NCBI GenBank assembly: GCA_029259845.1
Contig: JAJDEI010000233.1
Span: forward strand, 1-32,931
Length of the DNA: 32,931 bases
Source of the DNA: Planctomycetaceae bacterium
GTDB taxonomy: Bacteria; Planctomycetota; Planctomycetia; Planctomycetales; Planctomycetaceae
Reading direction: 5' to 3'
Part shown: piece after piece, positions 17,141-25,310 of the stretch
Numbering within the stretch: position 1 is the stretch's first letter
How the letters are laid out: the number at the start of each line of letters is the position of its first letter
Translations under genes and position numbers: made by a program
The notes under the pieces: model-generated
What the model saw: only the letters and a program-made list of their open reading frames with translations
What the model was told of the DNA's origin: nothing
The model's database searches: none

Positions 17141-17812
17141 ATGCCTTCCCTTACCGTTGAAAACTACCTGAAGGCGATCCTGCAGACCAGCATCGGGTCG
17201 CAGACCGAGTGGGTTTCCACCGGACGGCTCGCAACTGCACTGAACGTCTCGCCCGGAACGGTGACGAGCATGCTGAAAACGCTCGCCGCGTCGCAACTGG
17301 CGGAGTACCGTCCCTATCAAGGCGTGAAGCTGACGGATTCGGGCCGCGCGCTGGGCATGCGCATCCTCCGGAGGCATCGGCTCATCGAACTGTTCCTTGT
17401 CGAAACGCTCGGCCTCTCCTGGGACGAAGTCCACGAGGAAGCCGAACACATGGAGCACGCCGTCAGCGACAGTCTCGTCGACCGCATCGACGCCTATCTC
17501 GGCCATCCCCAGGCGGACCCGCACGGAGACCCGATCCCCACCGCCGACGGCACCATGCGCGGCTGCGATGCGTCGGCCGTTTCGCTCGCCGCCTGTCCCC
17601 GCGGATCACGATTCACGGTCGTCCGCGTCCTGACCCAGGATGCCAGTTTCTTACGGTACCTGACCGAACAGGGTCTCTCCCTGGGCACTGTCGGAGAAGT
17701 CAGCACCAACGACGCCGACGCCGGCATCGTGACCGTGAAGTTTGACGGAAAATCGCTGCCGCTCGGGCATACGACCGCCGAGAGCATTCTCGTCGAAACA
17801 ATGCAGGACTGA
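17141..17812 (+). CDS. DtxR/MntR-family metal-dependent transcriptional regulator
   Basis: A 223-residue cytosolic repressor type. Residues 1-65 form the winged helix-turn-helix (VENYLKAIL, VSTGRLATALNVSPGTVTSMLKTL, then the wing GVKLTDSGR). The dimerisation/metal domain follows, with RRHRLIELFLVE and the His/Glu cluster EVHEEAEHMEHAVSD (about 107-120), characteristic of Mn/Fe-binding members. HPQADPHGDPIP matches the conserved HP..CPHGxPIP motif with Ala replacing Cys. A C-terminal FeoA/SH3-like domain covers about 145-220. Three-domain length fits DtxR/IdeR/TroR rather than short MntR. No metal transporter is adjacent, so the regulated genes lie elsewhere. Start ATG 17141 gives the canonical N-terminus. 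Confidence 0.88.
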   Translation: MPSLTVENYLKAILQTSIGSQTEWVSTGRLATALNVSPGTVTSMLKTLAASQLAEYRPYQGVKLTDSGRALGMRILRRHRLIELFLVETLGLSWDEVHEEAEHMEHAVSDSLVDRIDAYLGHPQADPHGDPIPTADGTMRGCDASAVSLAACPRGSRFTVVRVLTQDASFLRYLTEQGLSLGTVGEVSTNDADAGIVTVKFDGKSLPLGHTTAESILVETMQD

Positions 17813-17818
17813 AGCCCT

Positions 17819-17844
17819 CGTTCCCAAACTGGAGTTTGCGAACG
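17819..17844 (+). terminator. hairpin after the DtxR-like gene
   Basis: CGTTCCCAAACT-GG-AGTTTGCGAACG forms a 12-bp stem with one C-C mismatch, seven nucleotides after the stop codon. No T-tract follows, so it may be a repeat-type 3' hairpin rather than a classical intrinsic terminator. Confidence 0.45.
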
Positions 17845-17990
17845 ATGAAACCCCAGACCTCCTCCGCGTTTGACTCAACGTATTCACCAATCTCGATGAT
17901 CGCCGTCCACCGAGGATCTTTCTCGCCGTCGGGCGCAGCTGTGCCGGGCAGCAGCGAGTTTGCCTTACGGATTGCTGATGTGACCGACAT
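17830..17990 (-). pseudogene. 5' fragment of a conserved hypothetical gene
   Basis: Reading from ATG 17990 the frame gives IRKANSLLPGTAAPDGEKDP, then RWTAIIEIGEYVESNAEEVW, a fluent, acidic, protein-like sequence that resembles the beginning of a planctomycete hypothetical protein as I remember it. After about 55 residues it runs into the hairpin at 17819-17844, and beyond that it is only antisense to the DtxR-like gene. The most likely reading is an N-terminal remnant left after the rest was lost. I cannot confirm the family without a search. Confidence 0.4.
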
Positions 17991-18020
17991 CAGGTTCGCT
18001 CGCGTTCCCCAATCGGATGA

Positions 18021-19097
18021 TCACAGGATGTCCAACTGCGGCATCGTTGGTTGGTCGACAACCTGCCGCGCGACTTCGATCGCCGTGCGTTGGCAAACGT
18101 GCAACAGCGGATCGCGAGCGGCGCAGCCTTCGTCGAACAGGGCGGCGATCTGACCGGCGTCTCCCTTTTCACGAATGTCCGCAATGGCGGGAACCTCGCC
18201 CAAAAAAGGAACTCCCATTTCTTCCGCCTTGGCACGTGTGCCGCCGCGGCCGAAAATGTCGCCGCTCATGTTTTCGACCATGCCGAGCACGGGAATCTTC
18301 ACCTGCCCGAACATGCCGATTGCTTTGACCGCGTCGAGCAGGGCCACTTGTTGAGGTGTGCACACGACGACTGCCCCGGCGATGCCGACGGCCTGCGAGA
18401 GCGTGAGTGCGACGTCTCCCGTGCCCGGCGGCATGTCGACGATCAGGTAGTCCAGCTCGCCCCAGTCGGTTTGGGCGAGAAACTGCATGAGCGCTTTGTG
18501 CAGCATGGGCCCCCGCCAGATGACCGCCTGTTCGGCCGGGACCATGAAGCCGATCGACATGACCTTCACTCCGCCGGCATCTTTTGGCAACATCCGTTCG
18601 ACAGTCCGCCCGTCGGGGGTCGCCACCTCCTTAATTGCCGGATTACCGCTGACGCCAACCAGGTGCGGTATGCTTGGTCCGTAGACGTCGGCATCCATCA
18701 GACCGACCGACGCACCGAAGTGCTTCAGCCCATAGGCCAGCGACGCGGCGATTGTGCTTTTGCCCACGCCCCCCTTGCCGCTGCCGACGGCGATGATGTT
18801 TTTCACCCGGAGTCCAATGTCGCCACCGGACTGTTTGCCGCGCGTGGTCTGAACGAAACTCACGGTAATCTTGTTGATCTCCGCCGAGGTCTTCCGCGCT
18901 GCGGCCTCCGCGGCTTCCGCCAGACGTTGTTGGCCCGGGTACGCCAGCGTCGGCAGTTCGATGGTAATTCCCACGTCGCTGCCGGTCAGTTCGACCTGAT
19001 GCAACATCCCCAATTCCTGCAAGGGGCGGCCCAGTTCCGGGTCGGTCACTGCACCAACACCGGCCTCCACGGCCTCACGACTGATTGACTCCGACAT
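18021..19097 (-). CDS. mrp: Mrp/ApbC-type Fe-S carrier P-loop ATPase
   Basis: A 358-residue cytosolic Mrp/NBP35-type ATPase, a family that carries Fe-S clusters to apo-proteins. Residues 1-85 are the MIP18/DUF59 domain (AVTDPELGRPLQELGML). The P-loop domain follows with the deviant Walker A GSGKGGVGKST (105-115), DADVYGPSIPHL (135-146), Walker B-like YLIVDMPPGTGD (217-228) and TPQQVALLDAVKAI. The region that normally carries the cluster-binding CxxC, between ENMS and IFGxGG, is deleted: the sequence is VENMSGDIFGRGG (274-286), with no cysteine. The gene follows the receiver-like gene by about 76 bp on the same strand. Confidence 0.92.
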   Translation of the reverse strand: MSESISREAVEAGVGAVTDPELGRPLQELGMLHQVELTGSDVGITIELPTLAYPGQQRLAEAAEAAARKTSAEINKITVSFVQTTRGKQSGGDIGLRVKNIIAVGSGKGGVGKSTIAASLAYGLKHFGASVGLMDADVYGPSIPHLVGVSGNPAIKEVATPDGRTVERMLPKDAGGVKVMSIGFMVPAEQAVIWRGPMLHKALMQFLAQTDWGELDYLIVDMPPGTGDVALTLSQAVGIAGAVVVCTPQQVALLDAVKAIGMFGQVKIPVLGMVENMSGDIFGRGGTRAKAEEMGVPFLGEVPAIADIREKGDAGQIAALFDEGCAARDPLLHVCQRTAIEVARQVVDQPTMPQLDIL

Positions 19098-19173
19098 TTG
19101 CTCTTCTTTCTGGTGAGTTCAACGACACGGTTTCGTGTATGACATCGCTCGTGAGGCGAGGGGACGGCTTGGG

Positions 19174-19533
19174 TTAACAACCCCACACTTTTCTACAAAC
19201 GGCTGCCATCCGACTCCCGCCGGTGAATTCATCCACGAAGGCGGTCGCTCCCAACTCGCGAATGGGCCACTCCCATTCGGCATGGTCGGCTGCCGCCACG
19301 ACGATGACCGACACCGTGCCACCCCGGTCGCCGAGCCGCGACAGCCAGTGCAGCGACCCGCTAACGTCCGCGGCCAGATCAAGGACAACGCCGTCAAACG
19401 GCCCGGTGCTCACTCGGATCTCAAGGTCGCCGATTGACCGGCAGGCCGCGACCTCGACGCTCTCCCGAAGAAAACGCCGCTGCAATTCCGGCTGCCAATA
19501 GGGCTCCGCCTCAAAGATGATTAACCGCCGCAT
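19174..19533 (-). CDS. response-regulator-receiver-like protein, degenerate
   Basis: A protein of about 119 residues with the alternating hydrophobic strands of a CheY-like fold: RRLIIFEAEPYWQPELQRRF, then FDGVVLDLAADVSG, SVIVVAA and ELGATAFVDE. The usual acidic pair after strand one is reduced to EAE, VVLDLA supplies an Asp near the phosphoacceptor position, and no clear Thr/Lys pair is seen, so it may be a phosphorylation-independent pseudo-receiver. ATG 19533 is preferred; GTG 19542 would add three residues. It lies upstream of mrp on the same strand, perhaps co-transcribed. Confidence 0.6.
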   Translation of the reverse strand: MRRLIIFEAEPYWQPELQRRFLRESVEVAACRSIGDLEIRVSTGPFDGVVLDLAADVSGSLHWLSRLGDRGGTVSVIVVAAADHAEWEWPIRELGATAFVDEFTGGSRMAAVCRKVWGC

Positions 19534-19625
19534 GCTCTTCACGTCGCGATTCTAGGCGTCCGCCGACCGCGTGACAACGACCGGCGTCACGACCGATGCG
19601 AGAGGGGGGATCCGCTCAATGGCCG

Positions 19626-19783
19626 GGGTGGCTGGGGCGATCTGAAATCGATGATTGAGAAGCCGCACGAGAGTCTGGGACGGTGGATGGTGAACGAATC
19701 GCGTCACGGCCCCAGGGTTCGGCCCAAGGAAACATTATCGTCGCCACGATAGCGTCGTCTCCAAAATAGCGCCCCAGCCACCC
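19626..19783. mobile_element. MITE-like element R3, copy A (158 bp)
   Basis: Perfect 14-bp terminal inverted repeats GGGTGGCTGGGGCG (19626-19639) and CGCCCCAGCCACCC (19770-19783). The interior includes ATGATTGA and GAACGAATCGCGTCACGGCC. The reverse complement of 25311-25440 shares both ends and this interior order, making them two copies of one element in opposite orientations. It has no coding capacity and lies just downstream of ftsY. Confidence 0.8.
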
Positions 19784-19824
19784 GGAGATGAGCGTGCACC
19801 TCCATTGAGCCGATGCACTCGACG

Positions 19825-20769
19825 CTATGTCTCGGCGAAGAGTGCGTCGACGAACTCGTCCGGCGAGAACAGTTCGAGGTCGTCCAATTGCTCGCCCACG
19901 CCGACGTACTTGACTGGGATCCCCATTTGTTGGCGAATGGCGACGACCACGCCCCCTTTGGCCGTGCCGTCCAGTTTGGCAAGCACGATTCCCGTGCAAC
20001 CGGCTGCGTCCGAAAACTTACTCGCCTGCGAGAGACCGTTTTGTCCGGTCGTCGCGTCGAGGACGAGCAGGGTTTCGTGCGGGGCCCCTTCAAGCCGGTT
20101 GCCGATCACGCGGTGGATTTTCCCCAGTTCCTGCATCAGGTTTTGATGCGTTTGCAATCGCCCTGCGGTGTCGATGATAGCGACATCCGCTCCGGCCTCC
20201 AATGCCCGGTCGACTCCCTGATAGGCGACACTAGCGGGGTCAGCCTCATGTTCGCCGGTGACGATCTCGCAGCCGAGCCGACCGGCCCACAGCGTGAGTT
20301 GTTCGACAGCTGCCGCTCGGAACGTATCGCCCGCCGCGAGCAGAACCGTCTTGCCGGACTTCTGCAAAAAGCTCGCCAGCTTGGCGATCGACGTCGTTTT
20401 TCCCGCTCCGTTGACGCCGCACACCAGGATGACCGACAGCCCTTCATCGGCCATCTGCAACGGTGAGAGCGGATCGGTGATGTCCCACCGGCAGTCTCCC
20501 TCGCCGCGCAGGATCTCCTTGAGCTTGTTCTTGACGATGTCCCAAATCTCGTCCGGCTGCACCGTCCGCCCGCCGAACTTTTCCTTCAGTTCGTCAACGA
20601 TTTCCCCCGCCGCGGCGACGCCCATGTCGGTCGTAATGAGTCCACGATGGAACTTCTCCAGGTTCTGCTCATCAAGGATCTCCCCCGCCTTGAGCAGATC
20701 CCGAACGTCCGTCCGCAGGACATCCTTGGTTTTGGTGAGCGCGCTTTTGAGTTTGTCGAAGAGACCCAT
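19825..20769 (-). CDS. ftsY: signal recognition particle receptor FtsY
   Basis: The 314-residue SRP receptor GTPase docks ribosome-SRP complexes at the inner membrane for co-translational insertion. It is an NG-domain-only form: it starts MGLFDKLKSALTKT and lacks the long acidic A domain of enterobacterial FtsY. Motifs: P-loop GVNGAGKTT (118-126), DTFRAAAVEQL (148-158), DTAGR (200-204), DATTGQNG (238-245), AKLDGTAKGG (264-273) and the closing GVGEQLDDLELF. All GTPase motifs are intact. The stop is TAG, which shows that TAG is a genuine stop codon in this genome. No clear Shine-Dalgarno precedes the start. Confidence 0.97.
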   Translation of the reverse strand: MGLFDKLKSALTKTKDVLRTDVRDLLKAGEILDEQNLEKFHRGLITTDMGVAAAGEIVDELKEKFGGRTVQPDEIWDIVKNKLKEILRGEGDCRWDITDPLSPLQMADEGLSVILVCGVNGAGKTTSIAKLASFLQKSGKTVLLAAGDTFRAAAVEQLTLWAGRLGCEIVTGEHEADPASVAYQGVDRALEAGADVAIIDTAGRLQTHQNLMQELGKIHRVIGNRLEGAPHETLLVLDATTGQNGLSQASKFSDAAGCTGIVLAKLDGTAKGGVVVAIRQQMGIPVKYVGVGEQLDDLELFSPDEFVDALFAET

Positions 20770-20882
20770 TTGAGTTGATCAGTTGGTTCGTTGATGAGTT
20801 GATTAGCAATAAAGCCCACGGGCTGCGCCCCGTGCGACGCGCTGTGTGACCGTCGAAGTCGCACGACGTTGTCACTCGCTTG

Positions 20883-22373
20883 TCATTTGATTCCCTGAAA
20901 CCGCGCATACGCCGCGCGCCAGACATCGCCGTCAGTCGGCTCGAATGTCTCCAGTTCGCTTGATGCCCGCACAACCTGACGGATGTCCGCCAGGGTCCCG
21001 ATGTCACCCGCCGCGCGGGCTTGGATGAGCACATTGCCCAGCGCAGTGGCTTCGGTCGGACCGGCGATGACGGAACGTCCGCAAGCATTGGCGGTGAACT
21101 GATTGAGCAGCCTGTTGTTCGCCCCGCCGCCGACAACATGAATCGTCTCGATCGGCTCTCCGGTGAGAGTTTCGATTCCCTCCAGCACCCGCCGGTACTT
21201 GAGCGCCAGACTTTCCAGCGCACAGCGCAACAACCGCCCGTCCGTCTCCGGGACCGGCTGACCGGTCGCTCGACAACGCTCCTGGAGGGCCGATGGCATG
21301 TCGTCGGGATTGAGAAAAGATTCGTCATCCGGATCGATGAGCGAACGAAACGGCTCCGCTTCCGCCGCAGCCGCCGTCAGTCCGGAGTAATCGTACGTTC
21401 GCCCCTGCCGCTCAAACGAACGCCGGCACTCCTGCACGAGCCAGAGCCCCATCACGTTCTTGAGCAGCCGGTACGTGCCGTCGATGCCTCCTTCGTTCGT
21501 GACGTTTTGTGCCAGTGCCTCCGACGTGAGAATTGCGTCCTGAACTTCGACACCAATGAGTGACCATGTTCCGGACGAAATGTAAGCCCAATCGGCCCGT
21601 CCGGTACGTGCGGTACGTGCGGTCGGCACGGCAGCGACGGCGGACCCGGTGTCGTGAGTCGCCGGAGCGACAACGTCGATCCGCGCGAGCCCCGTCTTCG
21701 ACGCCACCTCGGGCCTCAACGCCCCCAGCTTGGTCCCGGGTTGCACGATCTCCGGAAAAATGTGCGGCGGCAGGTCGAACTTCCGTAGCAGGTCGGTCGC
21801 CCAGGTCCGGTCGGTGGCGTGCAGCAACTGGGTCGTGGTCGCATTGGTGAACTCGACCACACGGCTGCCGCACAGCAGCCAGTGAAAGAAGTCGGGCATC
21901 ATCAGAAACCGGTCCGCCAGGGCGAGCAAATGCGGATCGGCGAGCTGCGCAGCGACCAACTGAAACAGCGTGTTGAAGGGCATGAACTGCAGGCCAGTCT
22001 GGGCGAAGATCTCCTCCCGCGAAACCCGATCGAACGCCTGCTCCATCACCCCCTGCGTGCGGGCATCGCGATAGTGGTGCGGCTGTCCGACGATCTCGTC
22101 GGTCGCCGACAGCAGCACGTAATCGACCCCCCAGGTATCAACGCCGACCGAGATGATCTGATCCCCGAAGCGGTCGGCGGCTTTTGCCAAGCCGTCCTGA
22201 ATCTCGCTCCACAACCGCAACACATCCCACCGCAGCGTGCCGGCCACTTCAACCGGTCCGTTCGGAAAGCGGTGCAACTCCTCCAATTCGACGCGCCCGT
22301 CCGCCAGACGCCCCGCAATCACGCGCCCGCTTTCCGCCCCCAGGTCAACAGCCAGATAGATTCGCTCGGTCAT
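20883..22373 (-). CDS. rhaB: rhamnulokinase-like FGGY-family carbohydrate kinase
   Basis: A 496-residue FGGY kinase that most resembles rhamnulokinase, which phosphorylates L-rhamnulose at C1. The N-terminal ATP-binding motif is [12 protein letters not shown] (8-19), followed by [14 protein letters not shown], the substrate-side HYRDART, the strongly rhamnulokinase-like [32 protein letters not shown] and, in the C-terminal domain, [22 protein letters not shown] 22373 is chosen because the family begins here; ATG 22409 would add a non-conserved 12-residue leader. A small local repeat (GGTACGTGC twice, about 21603-21620) encodes ARTART in the loop before the YISSGTWS strand. No rhamnose isomerase or aldolase adjoins, so other deoxy-sugars are possible. 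Confidence 0.9.
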   Translation of the reverse strand: MTERIYLAVDLGAESGRVIAGRLADGRVELEELHRFPNGPVEVAGTLRWDVLRLWSEIQDGLAKAADRFGDQIISVGVDTWGVDYVLLSATDEIVGQPHHYRDARTQGVMEQAFDRVSREEIFAQTGLQFMPFNTLFQLVAAQLADPHLLALADRFLMMPDFFHWLLCGSRVVEFTNATTTQLLHATDRTWATDLLRKFDLPPHIFPEIVQPGTKLGALRPEVASKTGLARIDVVAPATHDTGSAVAAVPTARTARTGRADWAYISSGTWSLIGVEVQDAILTSEALAQNVTNEGGIDGTYRLLKNVMGLWLVQECRRSFERQGRTYDYSGLTAAAAEAEPFRSLIDPDDESFLNPDDMPSALQERCRATGQPVPETDGRLLRCALESLALKYRRVLEGIETLTGEPIETIHVVGGGANNRLLNQFTANACGRSVIAGPTEATALGNVLIQARAAGDIGTLADIRQVVRASSELETFEPTDGDVWRAAYARFQGIK

Positions 22374-22417
22374 CGGTGATGGATCGGTTTCGTCTTCCTG
22401 AAGCAACAACGCTCAAG

Positions 22418-22475
22418 CTCCCGCCTGACGCGATTGGGACATTCACACTTCTTCGTCGTCAGGCGGGAGCCTGAC
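22418..22475. repeat. palindromic repeat R1, copy 2, with inverted arm
   Basis: GTCAGGC-GGGA-GCCTGAC (22458-22475) is a perfect 7-bp hairpin matching 3365-3382. An inverted half-copy, CTCCCGCCTGACG (22418-22430), is the exact complement of CGTCAGGCGGGAG (22457-22469), so the whole forms a 13-bp stem with a 26-nt loop in competition with the small hairpin. It lies in the leader region between rhaB and the Uma2 gene. Confidence 0.7.
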
Positions 22476-22533
22476 CGACCAAAACTCTCAGCTGACTGGA
22501 AAACTGCCCGCGGCCAAACCGGCCCACGCCCCG

Positions 22534-23241
22534 TCAGGCCGAGAGACTTTGCTCACGCAACCAATTGACGAACGCCCGAACGACGGACGATTCGGACTCT
22601 GTTTCCGATGCCGCGAGAAACGGTTGCAGCTCTGGCACGGTGAGAAACGGGAACGCGCGGCTCTGTTGCGTGATTGCATAAAAGCCGTCTTCCGTCAAAA
22701 TCAGCGCCGTCAGTGCCTGGCCATCGTATCGCCAAATCTCAGGCACGCCCAGCTTGGCGTAGATTGGTTGCCGAGCGACGGACTTGGACGCGAGATCAAT
22801 CTTGGACGCGAGATCAATCTCGATTGCCAAATCCGGAGGCGGATGCACTTTCGCGTCCCAGCGGTTGATGCCGATCACATCATCAACGTGGGCGATCCAG
22901 TAGCATTCGTCCGGTTCGAGCCCGCGTTCGACGGCTTCGCTGCGAAATGTCATCGTCCCGCCCCCTTGCATGTCGATCTCCAACTCCATGCTGATGGATT
23001 CGACCAGACGGTTGAGGATCCTCTTCAGTCGTTCGTGTTGCGGAGAGAGCGTCATCAGTTCGAGGTTTGCCCCGTCGAAAGCCGTGCGGATGCCGGGGCG
23101 GTCCGGCAGGGCGTCGGTGATCGTCACGTACTGTCGCCAAGTGAGGCCGGTGAGGACGATTCGCTGATCGAACACCGGTGCCACGAGCGAACCAGGCGGC
23201 GACGCCGGCGGTGGCGGCTGGGGAGAGATCGCTGTGGACAT
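22534..23241 (-). CDS. Uma2-family (DUF820) putative restriction-endonuclease-fold nuclease
   Basis: A 235-residue member of the Uma2 family, which has the PD-(D/E)xK nuclease fold and is greatly expanded in cyanobacteria and planctomycetes; biological targets are unknown. ATG 23241 is preceded by AGGAG at good spacing. Visible family features are LTWRQYVTITDALPDRPGIR, ELMTLSPQHERLKRILNRLV (62-81), PDLAIEID (136-143, the catalytic acid pair) and YAKLGVPEIWRYDG (161-174). Directly after the catalytic strand an 18-bp perfect tandem duplication (22783-22800 and 22801-22818) adds LASKID, giving EIDLASKIDLASKS. This could disturb the active site. Confidence 0.87.
   Translation of the reverse strand: MSTAISPQPPPPASPPGSLVAPVFDQRIVLTGLTWRQYVTITDALPDRPGIRTAFDGANLELMTLSPQHERLKRILNRLVESISMELEIDMQGGGTMTFRSEAVERGLEPDECYWIAHVDDVIGINRWDAKVHPPPDLAIEIDLASKIDLASKSVARQPIYAKLGVPEIWRYDGQALTALILTEDGFYAITQQSRAFPFLTVPELQPFLAASETESESSVVRAFVNWLREQSLSA
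22783..22818. repeat. 18-bp perfect tandem duplication inside the Uma2 gene
   Basis: CTTGGACGCGAGATCAAT occurs twice with no spacer. Its length is a multiple of three, so the frame is kept and six residues are added next to the catalytic motif. Confidence 0.9.
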
Positions 23242-23354
23242 TGTGGGCTCCTGTAACGCGAGTATCACCATTCTACGGCGGGAACACAGAGGCTGCCATG
23301 CGAAGTCGGCTTCGAAGCACGCTGATCGCCGGCCCGTCATCGGTCGAGTCGGCC

Positions 23355-24407
23355 TCAACAAACAGCCACCGCCCGGCCCGTCTTGATGCTTTCGGCTTCG
23401 GCGTGACAGAGGCGGAGGGCGTCGCGGGCCAGTTGGCCGGAGAGGACGGCGGGGGCTTCGCCGGCGATGATCCCGTCGACGGCCGCTTGCAGTTCATCGG
23501 TGAATGCCGCGCACCATTCGCCGCTGCCGCCGGGGTCGGGCGTGGTGATCTCGTCGTCATCGGTGATCAATGTCAGCGGACGGTTGACGACCCATTCATC
23601 GCCGTACGTTCCGGCGTCGAACTGGAGCGTCGCCCGTTCCAGGAAAATCTCGAAACTGCTGGCGAACTTCAGTCCGCTGGCCGCGAGGCCGCCACTGATG
23701 CAGCTGACCGTCAAGTCCGGATCGTCGTAGAGGTACTGCGTGGAGACGTGATTGACGAGCCCCTCTTTGAGCAGTCCCCGGGAGAAGACCTCGCGGGGGA
23801 CGCCGCAGAGCAGGCCGATGTAATGGTTGTCGTGAATGTGCAAGTCGATGCCCCAGCCACCCAGCTTGCGAAAATCGCTCATGTCTGCGGACCATTGGGG
23901 AGGTGTGAGGACACGTCGGAATGAGGCCGCCAGGAGGCGTCCGTACTTCCCCCCTTCGACACATTCCCGCACCCAGCGAAACTCCGGGAAGAAGGGCAGC
24001 ACCTGGGCCACCATCAACAGCCGCCCCGCCCTGTCGGCGGCTGCGACCATGCGGTCGGCAGCGTCCAGTTCAATCGAGATTGGCTTCTCCACAAGCACGT
24101 GCTTGCCGGCGGCGAGCGCTTCAGTCACGACCGTTTCGTGCCGGTCCGTCGGCAGACAAATATCCACCAGATCGACGGATGCGTCGGCCAGCAGTTCGTG
24201 ATAGTCGGGATACGTGGCGACGCCGGAGAGGTCGGTCTCCGCGCTGCCGCGCGGGCCAAAGTTGCCCTGGATGCTGCTCCAGTCGCCGGCGCGCTTCTGC
24301 TCATTGCGCGTGGAGAGGGCGACCACCTTGCCGCCGTTGAGCTTGCGGGCTCCCTCGAAGTGGGTCATCCCCATGAACCCGACGCCAATCAAGCCGATAC
24401 CAACCAT
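23355..24407 (-). CDS. Gfo/Idh/MocA-family NAD(P)-dependent oxidoreductase
   Basis: A 350-residue cytosolic sugar or polyol dehydrogenase-type protein. The Rossmann domain opens with GIGLIGVGFMGMTH (3-16). The loop VDICLPTDRHETVV and the catalytic-lysine motif EKPI (107-110, Lys108) follow. The C-terminal domain has GGWGIDLHIHDNHY (183-196), where the conserved Asp and His of the GG..D..H.. pattern bind substrate. All signature residues are present. It is a highly duplicated family in planctomycetes, and with rhamnulokinase nearby a role in sugar catabolism is plausible, though the Uma2 gene separates them. Confidence 0.93.
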   Translation of the reverse strand: MVGIGLIGVGFMGMTHFEGARKLNGGKVVALSTRNEQKRAGDWSSIQGNFGPRGSAETDLSGVATYPDYHELLADASVDLVDICLPTDRHETVVTEALAAGKHVLVEKPISIELDAADRMVAAADRAGRLLMVAQVLPFFPEFRWVRECVEGGKYGRLLAASFRRVLTPPQWSADMSDFRKLGGWGIDLHIHDNHYIGLLCGVPREVFSRGLLKEGLVNHVSTQYLYDDPDLTVSCISGGLAASGLKFASSFEIFLERATLQFDAGTYGDEWVVNRPLTLITDDDEITTPDPGGSGEWCAAFTDELQAAVDGIIAGEAPAVLSGQLARDALRLCHAEAESIKTGRAVAVC

Positions 24408-24556
24408 GCTCGTCCTCTCCCCAATCGCGTGTTAGCCACAACAGATAAAACCGGCCTCAGGATGCCGCCCGCGCGGCCTGAGGTCAAGGATCGGCGGGAC
24501 CATCAGGGCAAACGCTTTTTTCACGATGGAGGGATTGCCGGTGATTCGCGGTCGGC

Positions 24557-24607
24557 GTTGCCTCCGGGCTAACCGGAATCACGGGTTGGAGTTAGCCCGG
24601 AGCCAAC
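24557..24607. repeat. 17-bp inverted repeat containing an R2 variant
   Basis: Arms GTTGCCTCCGGGCTAAC (24557-24573) and GTTAGCCCGGAGCCAAC (24591-24607) complement each other with one mismatch around a 17-nt loop. The right arm with its GGCGAC tail is the third R2-like copy. Confidence 0.75.
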
Positions 24608-24729
24608 GGCGACGGACAACGTCCGTGAGACACCCCACTTCAACAAAACAATTGCCCTGCGGACGATCGATGATACGCATCATCTTGCAGGGCGCACCCT
24701 CAAACTGCACACAGAGTAAGCACCACGAT

Positions 24730-24762
24730 AGCCGCGGTGCCCTCGCTGCGCGCACCGCGGCT
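24730..24762. repeat. perfect 11-bp hairpin
   Basis: AGCCGCGGTGC (24730-24740) and GCACCGCGGCT (24752-24762) pair perfectly around an 11-nt loop. A second small GC hairpin and a T-run follow at 24767-24790. It might be a transcription terminator for plus-strand readthrough, but no upstream plus-strand gene is present. Confidence 0.6.
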
Positions 24763-24926
24763 GCCTGCCCACCGGGCACTCCGGCTTTTTGTGGCGGCCT
24801 GAATCGAGCGAGGCACCATGAAATCCACGCCGTTGCGGTAGACCAGGGGCGGCAGTGCCTGTTATCCTTCTGATGGCGTCCTCAGGGTGATAACACATTC
24901 GAGTGGTCAGCAAGGGAGAGCAAGCG

Positions 24927-25127
24927 ATGTTGGTACTTTCAAGGAAGCCGGGGGAACGCATCCTGATCGGAGATGAGATTGCCATCACGATCGTCCGCAT
25001 CGGCCCCAATGCAGTCCGAGTGGGGATTGACGCGCCGCGCGATATGAACATCGTGCGGGAAGAGTTGTGCCGCCCCAGCGCGACGACCGGTCCCACGGCC
25101 ATCGAAGCAGCGCCTCGTTCGGCATAG
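24927..25127 (+). CDS. csrA: carbon storage regulator CsrA
   Basis: The 66-residue CsrA/RsmA RNA-binding dimer controls translation by covering GGA motifs near ribosome-binding sites. The sequence MLVLSRKPGERILIGDEIAI (1-20) is canonical, followed by TIVRIGPNAVRVGIDAPRDMNIVREEL. The key RNA-contact residues Arg6 and Arg44 of the LSRK and VREE motifs are present. The C-terminal tail after EEL is a non-conserved Ala/Thr-rich extension. ATG 24927 is preceded by AAGGGAGAG (24912-24920), itself a GGA-containing RBS, so autoregulation is possible. No flagellar genes are adjacent. The stop is TAG. Confidence 0.95.
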   Translation: MLVLSRKPGERILIGDEIAITIVRIGPNAVRVGIDAPRDMNIVREELCRPSATTGPTAIEAAPRSA

Positions 25128-25310
25128 CCATGCGTTGAGGAGCCTCACTGACGTGCCGATGCCGCGACGGCAGTGCGAACATCCGTCCGCCGTCCAACGC
25201 CGGAGCGTTCGATGCAGCGGTCGCACATGTTTCCAGCGGGATCATTGGCACGGGGGAAAGCCTGTCACGTCGAGAACGCATCCGTTCGATGGTCGTGCTC
25301 ACTCATTTTT

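Larger units (their letters stand above)
24408..24926. other. divergent intergenic region with two long hairpins
   Basis: Promoter region between the oxidoreductase (-) and csrA (+). No gene is visible. It holds an inverted repeat pair at 24557-24607 containing an R2-like half, a perfect 11-bp hairpin at 24730-24762 and a short GCCC-ACC-GGGC hairpin followed by five Ts (24767-24790). Confidence 0.55.
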
